Source: DATBDN01 sp036269895
Lineage (GTDB): Bacteria > Actinomycetota > Thermoleophilia > Solirubrobacterales > Thermoleophilaceae
DNA length: 64,000 nucleotides
Direction of reading: 5' to 3'
NCBI GenBank assembly: GCA_036269895.1
Contig: DATBDN010000219.1
Location: 1-64,000 of the forward strand
The translations under genes were made by a program, and so were the position numbers. Within the stretch, counting starts at the first letter, position 1, and each line of letters opens with the position of its first letter. Positions 53,473 to 63,731 of this stretch are shown in pieces. Below the pieces are notes generated by a model that worked only from the letters and a program-made list of their open reading frames with translations, did no database searches and was not told where the DNA came from.

Positions 53473-54111
53473 TTAGCCGCTCGAGAGCGCCTGGAAGGCA
53501 GGTTCGCCGCGCAGCGGGGTCAAATCATCATCCGTCTCCAGGTACTCGCGCAGTGCCGGCTCACGCTCGAGCGCCTTGCTCAGCCACTCGATCGCCGCCT
53601 CCTTGCCACCGTGGACTGCGTCCCAGCAGCCGAGCTCCCAGAAGATGCTCGGGCTCTCAGGCCAGGCCTCGAGACCTTGCTCGAGCAGCGCCCGGGCGGC
53701 CTGCGGGTCCGTCTTCTTCAGGTTCGCGGCCCGGAAGGTCCATTCCCAGGCCGACGGCTTGAAGACCGGCGGGCCACCGAAGCTGAGCACCGTCGTGCCC
53801 GGCTCCTCGGCGATCGCGTGCCTGTGCGTGGAGGTGTCCGGCACGAACACGTAGGTCCCGGCCGGCGCGTCGTGCTCCTCGCCGTCGAGGATGAAGCGCG
53901 CTCGTCCGCGCGCGACGAAGTAGAGCTCCTGGTGCCCCAGCTCCGGGCTCTCCGTGTGCGGCTCGACCACGTCCACGCCGGCCTCGTCGGCGGTGTAGGC
54001 ATTCGTCCCGAACGCCTCGATGCCGAGCGTGAGCCGCACGGGCCGCCAGGTGAGCGTGCCCGGCCCCTGAACGGCCTCGATGTCCTCGAGCCGTACGACC
54101 TTCGGCGGCAT
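53473..54111 (-). CDS. Cupin-domain protein with C-terminal TPR-like repeats
   Basis: Residues 45-120 form a cupin ('EPHTESPELGHQELYFVARG', 'GTYVFVPDTSTHRHAIAEEP') with metal-type His/Glu; residues 130-212 look like TPR repeats ('RALLEQGLEAWPESPSIFWE', 'AIEWLSKALEREPALREYLE'). Function unknown; the fusion suggests a regulator or scaffold. Its start lies 2 nt after the mutase large-subunit stop, so both are probably co-transcribed. Confidence 0.8.
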   Translation of the reverse strand: MPPKVVRLEDIEAVQGPGTLTWRPVRLTLGIEAFGTNAYTADEAGVDVVEPHTESPELGHQELYFVARGRARFILDGEEHDAPAGTYVFVPDTSTHRHAIAEEPGTTVLSFGGPPVFKPSAWEWTFRAANLKKTDPQAARALLEQGLEAWPESPSIFWELGCWDAVHGGKEAAIEWLSKALEREPALREYLETDDDLTPLRGEPAFQALSSG

Positions 54112-54113
54112 GC

Positions 54114-55709
<1,596 letters not shown>

Positions 55710-55733
55710 TGGCGGAGAGTCTAGGGGCGCTCG

Positions 55734-56645
55734 ATGGCGAGTATTTCCCTGGAAGTGCGGCGGCTCCGCAAGGCCATCGGGCGTGACCAGTTCCGGCTCG
55801 TTTACCAGCCGAAGGCCGACCTGCGCACCGGCTCGATCGTGGGTGTCGAGGCACTTGCGCGCTGGGACATGCCGCGGCGCGGGACGATCGCGCCCGGTGA
55901 ATTCGTGCCGCAGGCGGAGCGCAGCGACCCCGCCATCCAGGCCTTCACCGAGTGGACGCTCGAGGCCGCGTTCGCGCAGGCACGCGCCTGGCAGCGCCAG
56001 GGCCACGACCTGACGGTGGCGGTGAACCTGTCGCCGAAGAGCGTGCTCGACTCGACGTTGCCCGACCAGGTTGCATCGCTGCTTCACCGCTTCGTGCTCG
56101 CGCCGACGCTCGTCCAGATCGAGCTCACGGAGACGGCCGTCTTCGGGCTCAATGACCCGGAGCGCGTGACGGACGTGCTCGGCAGGCTTGCCGAGATGGG
56201 GGTCGTGATCGCGCTCGACGACTTCGGGACCGGCTACTCGTCGCTGTCGCGGCTGCGTGACCTGCCGATCCACAAGGTCAAGATCGACCGCTCGTTCGTC
56301 TCGCGCATGAACGAGCGTCCACAGGATGCGCTGATCGTGCGCAGCGTGATCGCACTCGCGCAGAGCCTGCGCCTGCGGGTGGTCGGCGAAGGCGTCGAGA
56401 CGGAACCGGTCTGGCGGCGTCTCTCGGCGCTCGGCTGCGACGTTGCGCAGGGCAACTACCTGAGCCCGCCGCTGCCGCCGGACGAGCTGACCGCATGGGT
56501 CCGCCAATGGGAGGAGCTCTACGCCGAGGCCCACCGGATGGCTGACGATCTGCTCGAGCGGCGCGAGGGCCCTGGTGACCGCCGCTTCGGCCCCTATGAC
56601 CGGCGGTCGCGCGAGGGCGACGACGTCCGCTTCGTCGCGTCCTAG
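55734..56645 (+). CDS. EAL-domain cyclic-di-GMP phosphodiesterase
   Basis: The 303-residue protein is nearly all EAL domain: 'VGVEALARWDMP' (EAL), 'TVAVNLSPKSVLD', 'LVQIELTETAVF', 'IALDDFGTGYSSLSRLRDLP', 'KVKIDRSFVSRM', 'LRVVGEGVETEPVW' and 'AQGNYLSPPLP'. All metal-binding and catalytic residues of active EAL enzymes are present, so it should hydrolyse c-di-GMP to pGpG. No GGDEF or sensor domain is attached. The C-terminus is charged ('RREGPGDRRFGPYDRRSREG'). Confidence 0.93.
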   Translation: MASISLEVRRLRKAIGRDQFRLVYQPKADLRTGSIVGVEALARWDMPRRGTIAPGEFVPQAERSDPAIQAFTEWTLEAAFAQARAWQRQGHDLTVAVNLSPKSVLDSTLPDQVASLLHRFVLAPTLVQIELTETAVFGLNDPERVTDVLGRLAEMGVVIALDDFGTGYSSLSRLRDLPIHKVKIDRSFVSRMNERPQDALIVRSVIALAQSLRLRVVGEGVETEPVWRRLSALGCDVAQGNYLSPPLPPDELTAWVRQWEELYAEAHRMADDLLERREGPGDRRFGPYDRRSREGDDVRFVAS

Positions 56646-57409
56646 TCGGTCACGCGGCGCCAGACGCGCGGCCCGAGGTACCCGCCCCCAACGCCAAGCA
56701 GCCCGATCGTGGCCGCGCCGGCCACCAATCGCAGGCGACGGCCGAGGCGGTCGAAGCGCATGATCTCCCAGCCTTCCTCGCGCGCCACGCGCGCGAGCTC
56801 CGAATCGGGGTTGACGGCGACCGGGTGCCCAACCGTGCGCAGCATCGGCAGGTCGGACTCGGAGTCGGAGTAGGCCCACGACTCCGACAGGTCGATCCCC
56901 TCGCGCGCGGCGACTTGGCGGATCGCCTCGGCCTTGCCGTCGCGGTAGGTGAACGGCCCCTCCGGCCGCCCGGTGTAGACGCCGTCGCGCACCTCTGAGC
57001 GCGCGCCGATGCCGCCGTCGAAGACCAACACGGTCGCCAGCAGGTCCGCGATCTCCTGAGACGCGGCGGTGACGATGTAGACCTTGCGGCCGGCATCCTG
57101 GTGGCGCCAGGCCACGTCGAGCATCTGCGGGTAGAGGCGCGGCAGGATGCCCGCGAGGATCTCCGGCGTGAGCCGCGCGAGGTCGAGCACGCGGCGCCCG
57201 GCGATCGCCTCGTAGACGCGCGCGCGCAGCTGGTCGGTGGCCTCGTCGGTGGAGCCCTGCAGGCGGAACTTGACGTTCGCCCACGCATCGCTCGCGATCT
57301 GGCGCCGAGACAGCTGGCCCGCCTTGTAGGACGCACGTGCGAAGTGGAAGGCCGAGGAGCCCTCCATGAGCGTCTTATCGAGATCGAAGAACGCTGCCCC
57401 CGCGGTCAG
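56642..57409 (-). CDS. HAD-IB phosphatase with CTG start
   Basis: Read from the CTG at 57409 the product is 255 residues and begins 'TAGAAFFDLDKTLMEGSSAF': DLDKT is HAD motif I, with the nucleophile and acid/base aspartates. The first ATG/GTG/TTG in frame (57367) lies after this motif and would give an inactive protein. CTG overlaps the thiolase TGA stop and follows a GAGGTGA ribosome site by 7 nt. Other motifs: 'VYIVTAASQE' (motif II) and 'AYSDSESDLPMLRTVGHPVA' (motif IV). The family includes SerB-like and lipid-phosphate phosphatases. A C-terminal hydrophobic stretch ('AGAATIGLLGVGGGYLG') may anchor it. Confidence 0.9.
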   Translation of the reverse strand: MTAGAAFFDLDKTLMEGSSAFHFARASYKAGQLSRRQIASDAWANVKFRLQGSTDEATDQLRARVYEAIAGRRVLDLARLTPEILAGILPRLYPQMLDVAWRHQDAGRKVYIVTAASQEIADLLATVLVFDGGIGARSEVRDGVYTGRPEGPFTYRDGKAEAIRQVAAREGIDLSESWAYSDSESDLPMLRTVGHPVAVNPDSELARVAREEGWEIMRFDRLGRRLRLVAGAATIGLLGVGGGYLGPRVWRRVTD

Positions 57410-58593
57410 CGTCCGTTCACCTCGATGATGATCGCGTCGCCCTGGCCACCGCCGGAGCAGATCGCCGCTACGCCGAGCCCGCCCCCGCGGCGGCGCAGCT
57501 CGTGCACCAGCGACCCGAGGATGCGCGCGCCTGAGGCTCCGATCGGATGACCGAGCGCGATCGCGCCGCCGTTCACGTTGACCTTCGACTCGTCGACGCC
57601 GAGCATCCGCACCGAGTTGAGTGCGACCGAGGCGAACGCCTCGTTGATCTCGAACAGGTCGATGTCGTCAACCGACAGGCCGGCCTTCGCGAGCGCCGCC
57701 TTGGTGGCGTTGGCGGGGGTCCGCGCCAGGTAGGGGAAGTCGTCGGCCACGGCCGCCTGGGCGATCACGGTCGCAAGCGCCTTGCGTCCGTTCGCCTTGG
57801 CCCAGTCGTCGCTGGAGGCGACAAGGGCGGCCGCCCCATCGTTCACGCCGGGCGAGTTGCCGGCGGTATGCGTGCCCTCCTTGCCGGCCAGGCCGGGCAG
57901 TTTGGCGAGGGCCTCTAGCGAGCTCTCGCGGCGCGGCGCCTCGTCGATCTCGACAACGGTCTCGCCCTTCTTGGACTTGATGGTGACCGGCACGATCTCC
58001 TCGGGCAGGCGACCGGCGTCAGTGGCTTCGACCGCCAGCTCGTGGCTGCGGAGCGCCCACTTGTCCAGGTCGGCGCGGGTCATCTCGAGCTCGTCGCCGA
58101 CCTCCGTTGCCTCGGCGAACATCTGCTTGCCGGTGAAGGGGTTGGTGAGCCCGTCGTGGACCATGGCGTCGAGCATCTTGGCGTCGCCCATTCGGTAGCC
58201 GAAGCGGCCCTGCGGCAGCAGGTACGGCGCGCCGGACATCGACTCCATGCCGCCCGCGACGATCGGTCCACCGAGGTCGCCGGCGCGGACGTACTGGTCC
58301 GCCATGCCGAGGGCGCGCAGGCTCGAGGCGCAAACCTTGTTGACAGTCTCCGACGGAACCTCCTTGGGGATCCCGCCCTTGATCTGGGCCTGACGCGACG
58401 GGATCTGGCCCTGGCCGGCCTGCAGCACCTGGCCGAAGACCACGTGCTCTACCTGCTTGGGTGCCACTTCCGCGCGCTCGAGCACGCCGCGAATGGCGGT
58501 GGCGCCGAGTTCGATGGCATCGACGGACGCGAGGGCGCCGCCCATCTTCCCGAACGGGGTGCGCGCAGTACCGAGAATGACTGTCTTGGGCAT
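57406..58593 (-). CDS. Acetyl-CoA acetyltransferase (thiolase)
   Basis: I chose the ATG at 58593 ('MPKTVILGTARTPFGKMGGA'), giving 395 residues. Catalytic residues are present: Cys in 'TVNKVCASSLRALGMADQYV', His in 'NGGAIALGHPIGASGARILG' and Cys in 'VAAICSGGGQGDAIII'. Thiolases either cleave 3-ketoacyl-CoA or condense acetyl-CoA; with the other acyl-CoA genes nearby, degradation is plausible. It overlaps the HAD gene by 4 nt. Confidence 0.95.
   Translation of the reverse strand: MPKTVILGTARTPFGKMGGALASVDAIELGATAIRGVLERAEVAPKQVEHVVFGQVLQAGQGQIPSRQAQIKGGIPKEVPSETVNKVCASSLRALGMADQYVRAGDLGGPIVAGGMESMSGAPYLLPQGRFGYRMGDAKMLDAMVHDGLTNPFTGKQMFAEATEVGDELEMTRADLDKWALRSHELAVEATDAGRLPEEIVPVTIKSKKGETVVEIDEAPRRESSLEALAKLPGLAGKEGTHTAGNSPGVNDGAAALVASSDDWAKANGRKALATVIAQAAVADDFPYLARTPANATKAALAKAGLSVDDIDLFEINEAFASVALNSVRMLGVDESKVNVNGGAIALGHPIGASGARILGSLVHELRRRGGGLGVAAICSGGGQGDAIIIEVNGR
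57417..57423 (-). promoter_or_regulatory. Ribosome-binding site that fixes the CTG start of the HAD gene
   Basis: GAGGTGA on the minus strand, inside the thiolase 3' end, is complementary to the 16S anti-Shine-Dalgarno over seven bases and sits 7 nt before the CTG at 57409. Confidence 0.7.
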
Positions 58594-58611
58594 GCGCGCC
58601 AGGATAGTCAC

Positions 58612-58634
58612 GGGCCGCGGTTTACCCGCGGCCC
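58612..58634. terminator. Strong GC hairpin downstream of the acetate transporter gene
   Basis: GGGCCGCGG and CCGCGGCCC form a perfect 9-bp stem with a 5-nt loop (TTTAC), 11 nt past the transporter stop and ahead of the thiolase start. There is no U-tract, so it may be a terminator or an RNA-stability element. Confidence 0.5.
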
Positions 58635-58645
58635 GCTATGTCGCG

Positions 58646-59296
58646 TTACTTCTTGAGCTCGCGTACCGGCAACACGATGCGCCCGAACGTCTTGTTCGTG
58701 ACGCTCGCGAACGACGCGTACCACGCGACGATCGCCGTTGCGATCCCGATCCAGCCGCCGGCCTTGACGACCGAGGCGTTGGCGCCTGCCTCACCGATGC
58801 CGAGGACGATGAAGGTCACCGCCAGCAGCAGGAAGACGAGCATCACCGCCACCGACACGCGGAACGACGCGACCCACATGTAGGTCGTGAAGATTCCCCA
58901 TCCGATCAGGTAGAGACCAACCGCATCCCCCAGATGCGCCGCCGGGATCTTGCTCGCCTCGAACTGCTCGAGCACGAAGAACGAGATCCAGAATGCACCG
59001 TACGAGGTGAACGCCGTCGCCCCGAACGTGTTGTTGTTACGGAACTCCCAGAGCCCTGCGAGCAACTGGGCAAGTCCGCCGTACGCGAGTGCCAGTCCAA
59101 GAACGACTGGCAATCCCTTGTCGCTGACAAGCCCCGCGTTGAAGAAGCTCAAGACAAACGTCGTGAGCGCGAACGCGGCGAGGCCGAGGGGGGCCGGGTC
59201 ACCGATCGCCGGGGCGACCGGGGGCATAACTCCCCGACTCTCCGTTGCGACACCCTCTCGGTTCGTCGTATGGCGAACGGCCGCAGTGGATTCCAT
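58646..59296 (-). CDS. GPR1/FUN34/SatP-family acetate transporter
   Basis: The 216-residue protein has six membrane helices and the family motif 'GDPAPLGLAAFALTTFVLSF' (NPAPLGL-like), plus 'FGATAFTSYGAFWISFFVL'. SatP proteins take up or release acetate and succinate. GGGAGG lies 6 nt before the ATG. It would supply substrate for acetyl-CoA metabolism, matching the downstream thiolase; co-regulation is uncertain because of the hairpin between them. Confidence 0.92.
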   Translation of the reverse strand: MESTAAVRHTTNREGVATESRGVMPPVAPAIGDPAPLGLAAFALTTFVLSFFNAGLVSDKGLPVVLGLALAYGGLAQLLAGLWEFRNNNTFGATAFTSYGAFWISFFVLEQFEASKIPAAHLGDAVGLYLIGWGIFTTYMWVASFRVSVAVMLVFLLLAVTFIVLGIGEAGANASVVKAGGWIGIATAIVAWYASFASVTNKTFGRIVLPVRELKK

Positions 59297-59353
59297 GTAC
59301 TCCCTCCCTTCCGGTAATCAGCTACCCAAAGCGGTCCCACTACACTCGCGCGC

Positions 59354-60742
59354 TTGGCGATCCGGGTAACCGTCGTGACCGACGCGGGCTCCGCCGACAC
59401 GCGGGTGGTTCCCGTGTTCGAGGGGGAATCGCTGCAGGGCGAGCTCCAGGCGCTCGTGGATTCCGGCGAGGTGAAGGCCTCGCCCAAGAAGACGGCGGTG
59501 TTCCATCGCGACGGCGAGCGCGTGATCCTGACCGGCGCAGGCAAGCGCGAGGACGCGGACGCTGAGCGCCTGCGGGTGGCCGCCGCTGCCGCCGCTTCAC
59601 GCGCGAAGGAGATCGGGGCCACGGCGCTCACCTGGGATGTGCCCGACATCGCAGGCGCAACCAGCGGCGTCGTCGAGGGCACGCTGCTCGCGCTCTACAG
59701 CTTCGACATGTTCAAGTCGAAGAAGGACGACAACGGGCTCGAGGAGCTCGAGCTGGTAGGCGGCTCAGAGGACGAGGCCCGGACGGCGCAGATCGAGGCG
59801 GAGGCGCAGAACGCGGCGCGCGACCTGCAGAACCTGCCGGCGAATGTCGCGACGCCGCAGTTCCTGGCCAAGCGCGCGCGCAAGCTCGAAGGCGTCGACG
59901 TCGAGGTACTCGGGCGCGAGGAGATCGAGTCGCGTGGCATGGGTGCGCTGGCGGCGGTGGCGCAGGGCTCCTATGCGGAGCCGCAGTTGATTGTGATGCG
60001 CTACGACGGCGGCGGCGGCGGGCCGCACCTCGGCTTCGTGGGCAAGGCCGTGACCTTCGACTCCGGCGGCATCTCGATCAAGCCCGCGGCGAAGATGCAC
60101 GAGATGAAGTTCGACATGTCGGGCGGCGCCGCCGTGATCGAAGCGATGGGCGCGATCGCCCGGCTCCGGCTTCCGGCCAAGGTCATCGGCGTCGTCGGCG
60201 CGACCGAGAACATGCCGAGCGGCCGCTCGATGCGCCCGGGTGACATCGTCACCGCGATGAACGGCGTGACGATCGAGGTCAACAACACCGACGCCGAGGG
60301 CCGCTTGGTGCTGGCCGACGCGCTCACGTACGCGGTCGAGCAAGGCGCCGAGCGCCTGGTGGATCTGGCAACGCTGACCGGCGCGATCCTCGTGGCGCTC
60401 GGCCACACCTACGCCGGCTACTTCTCGAACGACGATGCCTGGGTCGCGACTGTCGACGCGGCCGGCGACGCGGCCGGCGAGCTCGGCTGGCGCCTCCCGC
60501 TGCACCCCGAGTACGAGGAGTCGACCAAGGGTCGCTACGCCGACCTCCAGAATGTCTCCGAAGCGCGCGACGCCGGCTCGATCTACGGCGCCGAGTTCCT
60601 GAAGCGCTTCGTCGACGCGCGCCCGTGGGTGCACATCGACATCGCCGGGACGGCATGGGGCATGAAGCGCAACTACGTGGGCAACGGCGCTTCCGGCTTC
60701 GGTGTCCGGACGCTGATCGAGCTCGCGCGAGCGGCCCGCTAG
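59354..60742 (+). CDS. pepA: Leucyl aminopeptidase (M17 family)
   Basis: The 462-residue protein has an N-terminal macro-like domain and the M17 catalytic core: 'HLGFVGKAVTFDSGGISIKP', 'MKFDMSGGAAVIEAMGAIAR' and 'VNNTDAEGRLVLADALTYAV', with the two-metal Lys/Asp/Glu residues and the Arg of 'EGR'. It removes N-terminal amino acids in the cytoplasm. The start is a TTG at 59354 without a clear ribosome site. Confidence 0.94.
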   Translation: MAIRVTVVTDAGSADTRVVPVFEGESLQGELQALVDSGEVKASPKKTAVFHRDGERVILTGAGKREDADAERLRVAAAAAASRAKEIGATALTWDVPDIAGATSGVVEGTLLALYSFDMFKSKKDDNGLEELELVGGSEDEARTAQIEAEAQNAARDLQNLPANVATPQFLAKRARKLEGVDVEVLGREEIESRGMGALAAVAQGSYAEPQLIVMRYDGGGGGPHLGFVGKAVTFDSGGISIKPAAKMHEMKFDMSGGAAVIEAMGAIARLRLPAKVIGVVGATENMPSGRSMRPGDIVTAMNGVTIEVNNTDAEGRLVLADALTYAVEQGAERLVDLATLTGAILVALGHTYAGYFSNDDAWVATVDAAGDAAGELGWRLPLHPEYEESTKGRYADLQNVSEARDAGSIYGAEFLKRFVDARPWVHIDIAGTAWGMKRNYVGNGASGFGVRTLIELARAAR

Positions 60743-60745
60743 GCC

Positions 60746-60776
60746 GTTACAAAAGTGCTCTGACCGCGTTTGTTAC
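60746..60776. repeat. 31-nt dispersed palindromic element, copy B
   Basis: On the minus strand it reads GTAACAAACGCGGTCAGAGC then ACTTTTGTAAC, matching copy A (36193-36223) at 24 of 31 positions with identical ends and the shared TCAGAGC core. Its TAA is the stop codon of the PAS-LuxR gene. Confidence 0.8.
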
Positions 60777-61411
60777 GCGGGGATCTCTCCGTCACGCATG
60801 GCGACGGCGATGGCCTGCGCACGCGTTCTTGCGCCCAGCTTGTTCATCGCGTTGCGGACGTGTGTGCGCACCGTCTCGGGTGAGATGCCGAGTTGCTCGG
60901 CGGCCGCCGTGGTGGTCATCCCGTGTGCCACCAGGCGCAGTGACTCCTGCTCGCGGCGCGTGAGCTGACCCGCGCGGCGCGCGCGTGCCGGCCGCAGCGA
61001 ACGCGCGTCCTGCCCGGGCTCGACCAGGCACGCTGCTACGTGCGTTCCGGGGATCACGTTGGCGAAGGCGCCGTAGCGCATCGCCAGGCGCACGTGGTCG
61101 GGTCGCATGACGACGATCCGCGCCGTCGCCAAACCGGTCCCGAGGAGGTCGCTCCACCTCATCTCGATTCCCGGGCGGGACTCCGGCGCAAGCAGATCGT
61201 CGATGCGCATTCCCGTTGCGACATCGCTTGCGTACCCCGTCAAGTCACACCAGCGCGCATTGACCTTGAGGATGCGCCGATCGTCGTCAGCGGCGAGCAG
61301 GGGGACCGGGGCACTGTCGAAGAAGTCCCAGAGGGAACTCTGTTCGTCCTCAGACATCCACGGTGACGTCAACGCCACCGGGCCTGTTGTTCCGGTCGGC
61401 TCATACATCAT
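60773..61411 (-). CDS. PAS-domain LuxR-family transcriptional regulator
   Basis: The 212-residue protein has a PAS domain (about residues 25-130: 'FFDSAPVPLLAADDDRRILK', 'DLTGYASDVATG') and a C-terminal LuxR helix-turn-helix ('QLTRREQESLRLVAHGMTTT', 'AAEQLGISPETVRTHVRNAM'). No receiver domain is present, so the PAS domain probably senses the signal directly. GGAG lies 7 nt before the ATG. The 3' end forms part of the dispersed repeat. Confidence 0.9.
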   Translation of the reverse strand: MMYEPTGTTGPVALTSPWMSEDEQSSLWDFFDSAPVPLLAADDDRRILKVNARWCDLTGYASDVATGMRIDDLLAPESRPGIEMRWSDLLGTGLATARIVVMRPDHVRLAMRYGAFANVIPGTHVAACLVEPGQDARSLRPARARRAGQLTRREQESLRLVAHGMTTTAAAEQLGISPETVRTHVRNAMNKLGARTRAQAIAVAMRDGEIPA

Positions 61412-61686
61412 CCAGGTGCTCCGAAGTGTCTACCTATACGGCCGTAACCGCTATGGGTAGTTAGGTCATAATTCGCCGTTTCTCGGCCGTTGATGCACCT
61501 TTCCACTACCCCGCTCGTGCGAGACATTCGCATCAGCGGTGAATCCGGCCCGGGCGGTGGCGGTGCCGTTGTTCTTCGCCGCGTCTCGTGCCACGGCGAA
61601 AAGGGTTACCCGCAGGGTGCAACGCCTGCGAATGACGCCCTTGCCGGGGCGCGTCAACCTCAGATGCAACTCGCGCGTCGTCGCTC
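61412..61686. other. Intergenic region without recognisable gene
   Basis: This 275-bp gap separates the PAS-LuxR gene from the SRPBCC gene, both on the minus strand. A hairpin-capable stretch (61632-61655, GACGCCC / GGGCGCGTC) lies just after the SRPBCC stop and could terminate it. A GTATAG-type element (61433-61441, minus strand) might be part of the regulator's promoter. Short frames here look non-coding. Confidence 0.5.
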
Positions 61687-62184
61687 CTAAGCCTTGGCAG
61701 CGGCCCGCTTGGAGGGCTTCGCCCGGGTGCGGCGCCCGTCGTGAGCGCGCTCGCTCTCGATGTGGCGCTTGATGTTCTCGAGCGTGTGGTTGATGTTGCC
61801 GCGCACCATCGGCGCCGACAGCTGGTCGGACAGCCATCCGAGCAGTCCGCCGGGGGCGTGGTAGCTCAGCCGGAACATCACGCTCGTCCGGTTCGGGCCG
61901 TGCTCGCGCAGGCGCCAGCGCCCGCGCTGGTCGACTCCGAGGACGCTGGTCCAGGCCATGTCGCCCGGCTCCTCGAACTCGACGATCTCGACCAGGCCGC
62001 CCACCTCGGCGGAGCCGACGCGCATGAGCATGCGGTAGCGCGCGCCGCAGCCGCGCTTCTTGCGCCCCTCCACCTCCCAGCGCGTGATCCCGCTGAAGAA
62101 CAGCGTGTAGTTGCCCGGGTCGGTGATGTAGTCCCAGACCTGCTGGCGCGGAGCGTTGACGACCAGTTCCCGTTCGACGCGCAC
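61687..62184 (-). CDS. SRPBCC-family protein (polyketide cyclase/START-like)
   Basis: The 165-residue product has the START/Bet v1-type helix-grip fold: 'VERELVVNAPRQQVWDYITD', 'GCGARYRMLMRVGSAEVGGL' and 'LSYHAPGGLLGWLSDQLSAP', ending with a Lys/Arg-rich tail ('RRTRAKPSKRAAAKA'). Such domains bind hydrophobic ligands; function is open. GTG start; the acyltransferase stop lies 3 nt upstream, so a lipid-related role is a reasonable guess. Confidence 0.85.
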   Translation of the reverse strand: MRVERELVVNAPRQQVWDYITDPGNYTLFFSGITRWEVEGRKKRGCGARYRMLMRVGSAEVGGLVEIVEFEEPGDMAWTSVLGVDQRGRWRLREHGPNRTSVMFRLSYHAPGGLLGWLSDQLSAPMVRGNINHTLENIKRHIESERAHDGRRTRAKPSKRAAAKA

Positions 62185-62187
62185 GGC

Positions 62188-63141
62188 TCAGCCGATGAAG
62201 GGGAAGCGGCGTTCGGCGGCAAGCTCGTCGAGCTTGCCCTGCATCTCCGACAGCACGTGACGGTTGATCTCGTTCACGTCGGGACTCTGGCCGAACTGCT
62301 CGCGCAGGTAGATGGGCGGCAGCACCTCGACGGTGATCTTCGCGGGCAGCGGCACGTGCCCGAGCATGTCGCCCACGTTGAGGCCCCACGGGACCGCCAG
62401 CGAGATCGGCAGCACCTTCAGGCGCAACGCCCGGTCGAGGCCCAGCAGCCGCGCCAGACGCTCGCCGCGGCTCAGGAAGATCGACGTCTCCTGCCCGCCG
62501 ATCGCGACGACCGGGACGATCGGCACGTCCTTCTCGAGCGCCAGCCGGATGTAGCCCTTGCGGCCGTTGAAGTCGACCTTGTTCCCGTCCCAGATCGGAC
62601 GATGCACCTCGTAGTCGCCGCCCGGGTAGACGAGCAGCGCGGCCCCGCTGTCGAGTGCCTTGTGGGCATTCTCGTGGCTGGCGGCGACCGTGCCGAACTT
62701 GCGCAGCCGGCTGAGGCCGGGCATCGCGAGCACCAGGTTGTGGGCCAGCTGGTAGAAGCGCCGCTCGACGCCGAAGTAGGTGTTGAACGCGAGCGTGAAG
62801 ACCGTGGTGTCGGGCGTCATGTTGCCGCCCGAGTGGTTGCCGACGAGGAGAACCGGACCGTCGGCCGGGATGTTGTGGAGGCCGCGGACCTCGGCGCGGA
62901 AGTAAAAGCTCGCCAGCATCCACAGGCCCGGGAGCTGCTCACGGATGTAGTCGGGGTCGCGCTCGTCGAGGTCGGCGCGCGGGATCCGCGAAACGACCGC
63001 CTCGGTGGCGGCTTCCATGAGGCCGCGCCGGCGCGGCGCGCCGCGCTGCCCGCCCGCGTGGTGTGGCGGGCCCCCGTTCGTCTGCGAGCGCCCATTCTGC
63101 GAGCGCGTCGTGGTTCGCGCCTTCGTACCCCGCTCAGCCAT
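62188..63141 (-). CDS. PlsC-like 1-acyl-sn-glycerol-type acyltransferase
   Basis: The ATG at 63141 overlaps the preceding stop (TGATG). The 317-residue enzyme has 'GPVLLVGNHSGGNMTPDTTV' (the NHxxxxxxPD acyltransferase site), 'GAALLVYPGGDYEVHRPIWD' and 'VPIVPVVAIGGQETSIFLSR'. The first 40 residues are basic and low complexity. It transfers acyl groups to a glycerolipid or wax/mycolyl-like acceptor; related actinobacterial enzymes are of unknown specificity. Confidence 0.9.
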   Translation of the reverse strand: MAERGTKARTTTRSQNGRSQTNGGPPHHAGGQRGAPRRRGLMEAATEAVVSRIPRADLDERDPDYIREQLPGLWMLASFYFRAEVRGLHNIPADGPVLLVGNHSGGNMTPDTTVFTLAFNTYFGVERRFYQLAHNLVLAMPGLSRLRKFGTVAASHENAHKALDSGAALLVYPGGDYEVHRPIWDGNKVDFNGRKGYIRLALEKDVPIVPVVAIGGQETSIFLSRGERLARLLGLDRALRLKVLPISLAVPWGLNVGDMLGHVPLPAKITVEVLPPIYLREQFGQSPDVNEINRHVLSEMQGKLDELAAERRFPFIG

Positions 63142-63731
63142 CACGCAAAGGATTGCACGCTCTCGTAATCCGCCCACGTGTCGACGTCCAGCGGGATCGA
63201 GCCCGGGATCCTGATCTCAGAAAGCTGGGCGGCGTAGCGGTCCTGTAGCTTCCACACGCCCTTGTCGCCGTGAAGCGAGGCGAGCTCCGGGAAGAGGCCG
63301 CGCGCGAACGCGAACGGGTGGCCGCGGCCGTTGTCGTAGCCGCACAGCGCGAGCGGTGCATCACCGCGGCCGTCGAGCAGTGCGCTGACGGTCGCCGGAG
63401 TCACGCCCGGCTGGTCGCCGAGAAGCAGTACGAGCACGTCGCTGCGCGGATCGACCGCATCGAGCGCGAGTGCAATCGACGAGGAGCAACCCTCGCCGAA
63501 CTCGTGGTTCTCGACGACGTCTGCTGCCGACAGATCGACCGTCGCGCGGATCTGCTCGATCACGCCGCCGCCGATGACGCAGATCAGCTGGTCGAACTCG
63601 CAGGCGCGCGCAGTGGCGAGCGTGTGGTCTAGCAGCGTTCCGCCGCCGAACGGCAGCAGTTGCTTCGGCTGCCCGAGCCGCCGGGAGCCGCCGGCGGCGA
63701 GAACAAGGCCCGTGAGCCTAGGCCGCGACAT
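63141..63731 (-). CDS. MobA-like molybdenum cofactor nucleotidyltransferase
   Basis: The 196-residue protein starts 'LTGLVLAAGGSRRLGQPKQL' (nucleotide loop GxxxRxGxxK) and has 'VDPRSDVLVLLLGDQPGVTP' and 'NGRGHPFAFARGLFPELASL'. This is the MocA/MobA-like group that adds CMP or GMP to molybdopterin. Overlapping an XdhC gene by 14 nt supports a role in molybdoenzyme maturation. Confidence 0.9.
   Translation of the reverse strand: MSRPRLTGLVLAAGGSRRLGQPKQLLPFGGGTLLDHTLATARACEFDQLICVIGGGVIEQIRATVDLSAADVVENHEFGEGCSSSIALALDAVDPRSDVLVLLLGDQPGVTPATVSALLDGRGDAPLALCGYDNGRGHPFAFARGLFPELASLHGDKGVWKLQDRYAAQLSEIRIPGSIPLDVDTWADYESVQSFA

Noticed and set aside
55710..57284. Apparent N-terminal extension of the mutase large subunit to more than 1000 residues
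   Set aside because: The extra part reads antisense across the EAL and HAD genes and has no domain; the conserved mutase start is at 55709.
61490..61690. Short plus-strand frame in the gap before the SRPBCC gene
   Set aside because: No ribosome site, no motif, and low-complexity Gly/Arg composition.
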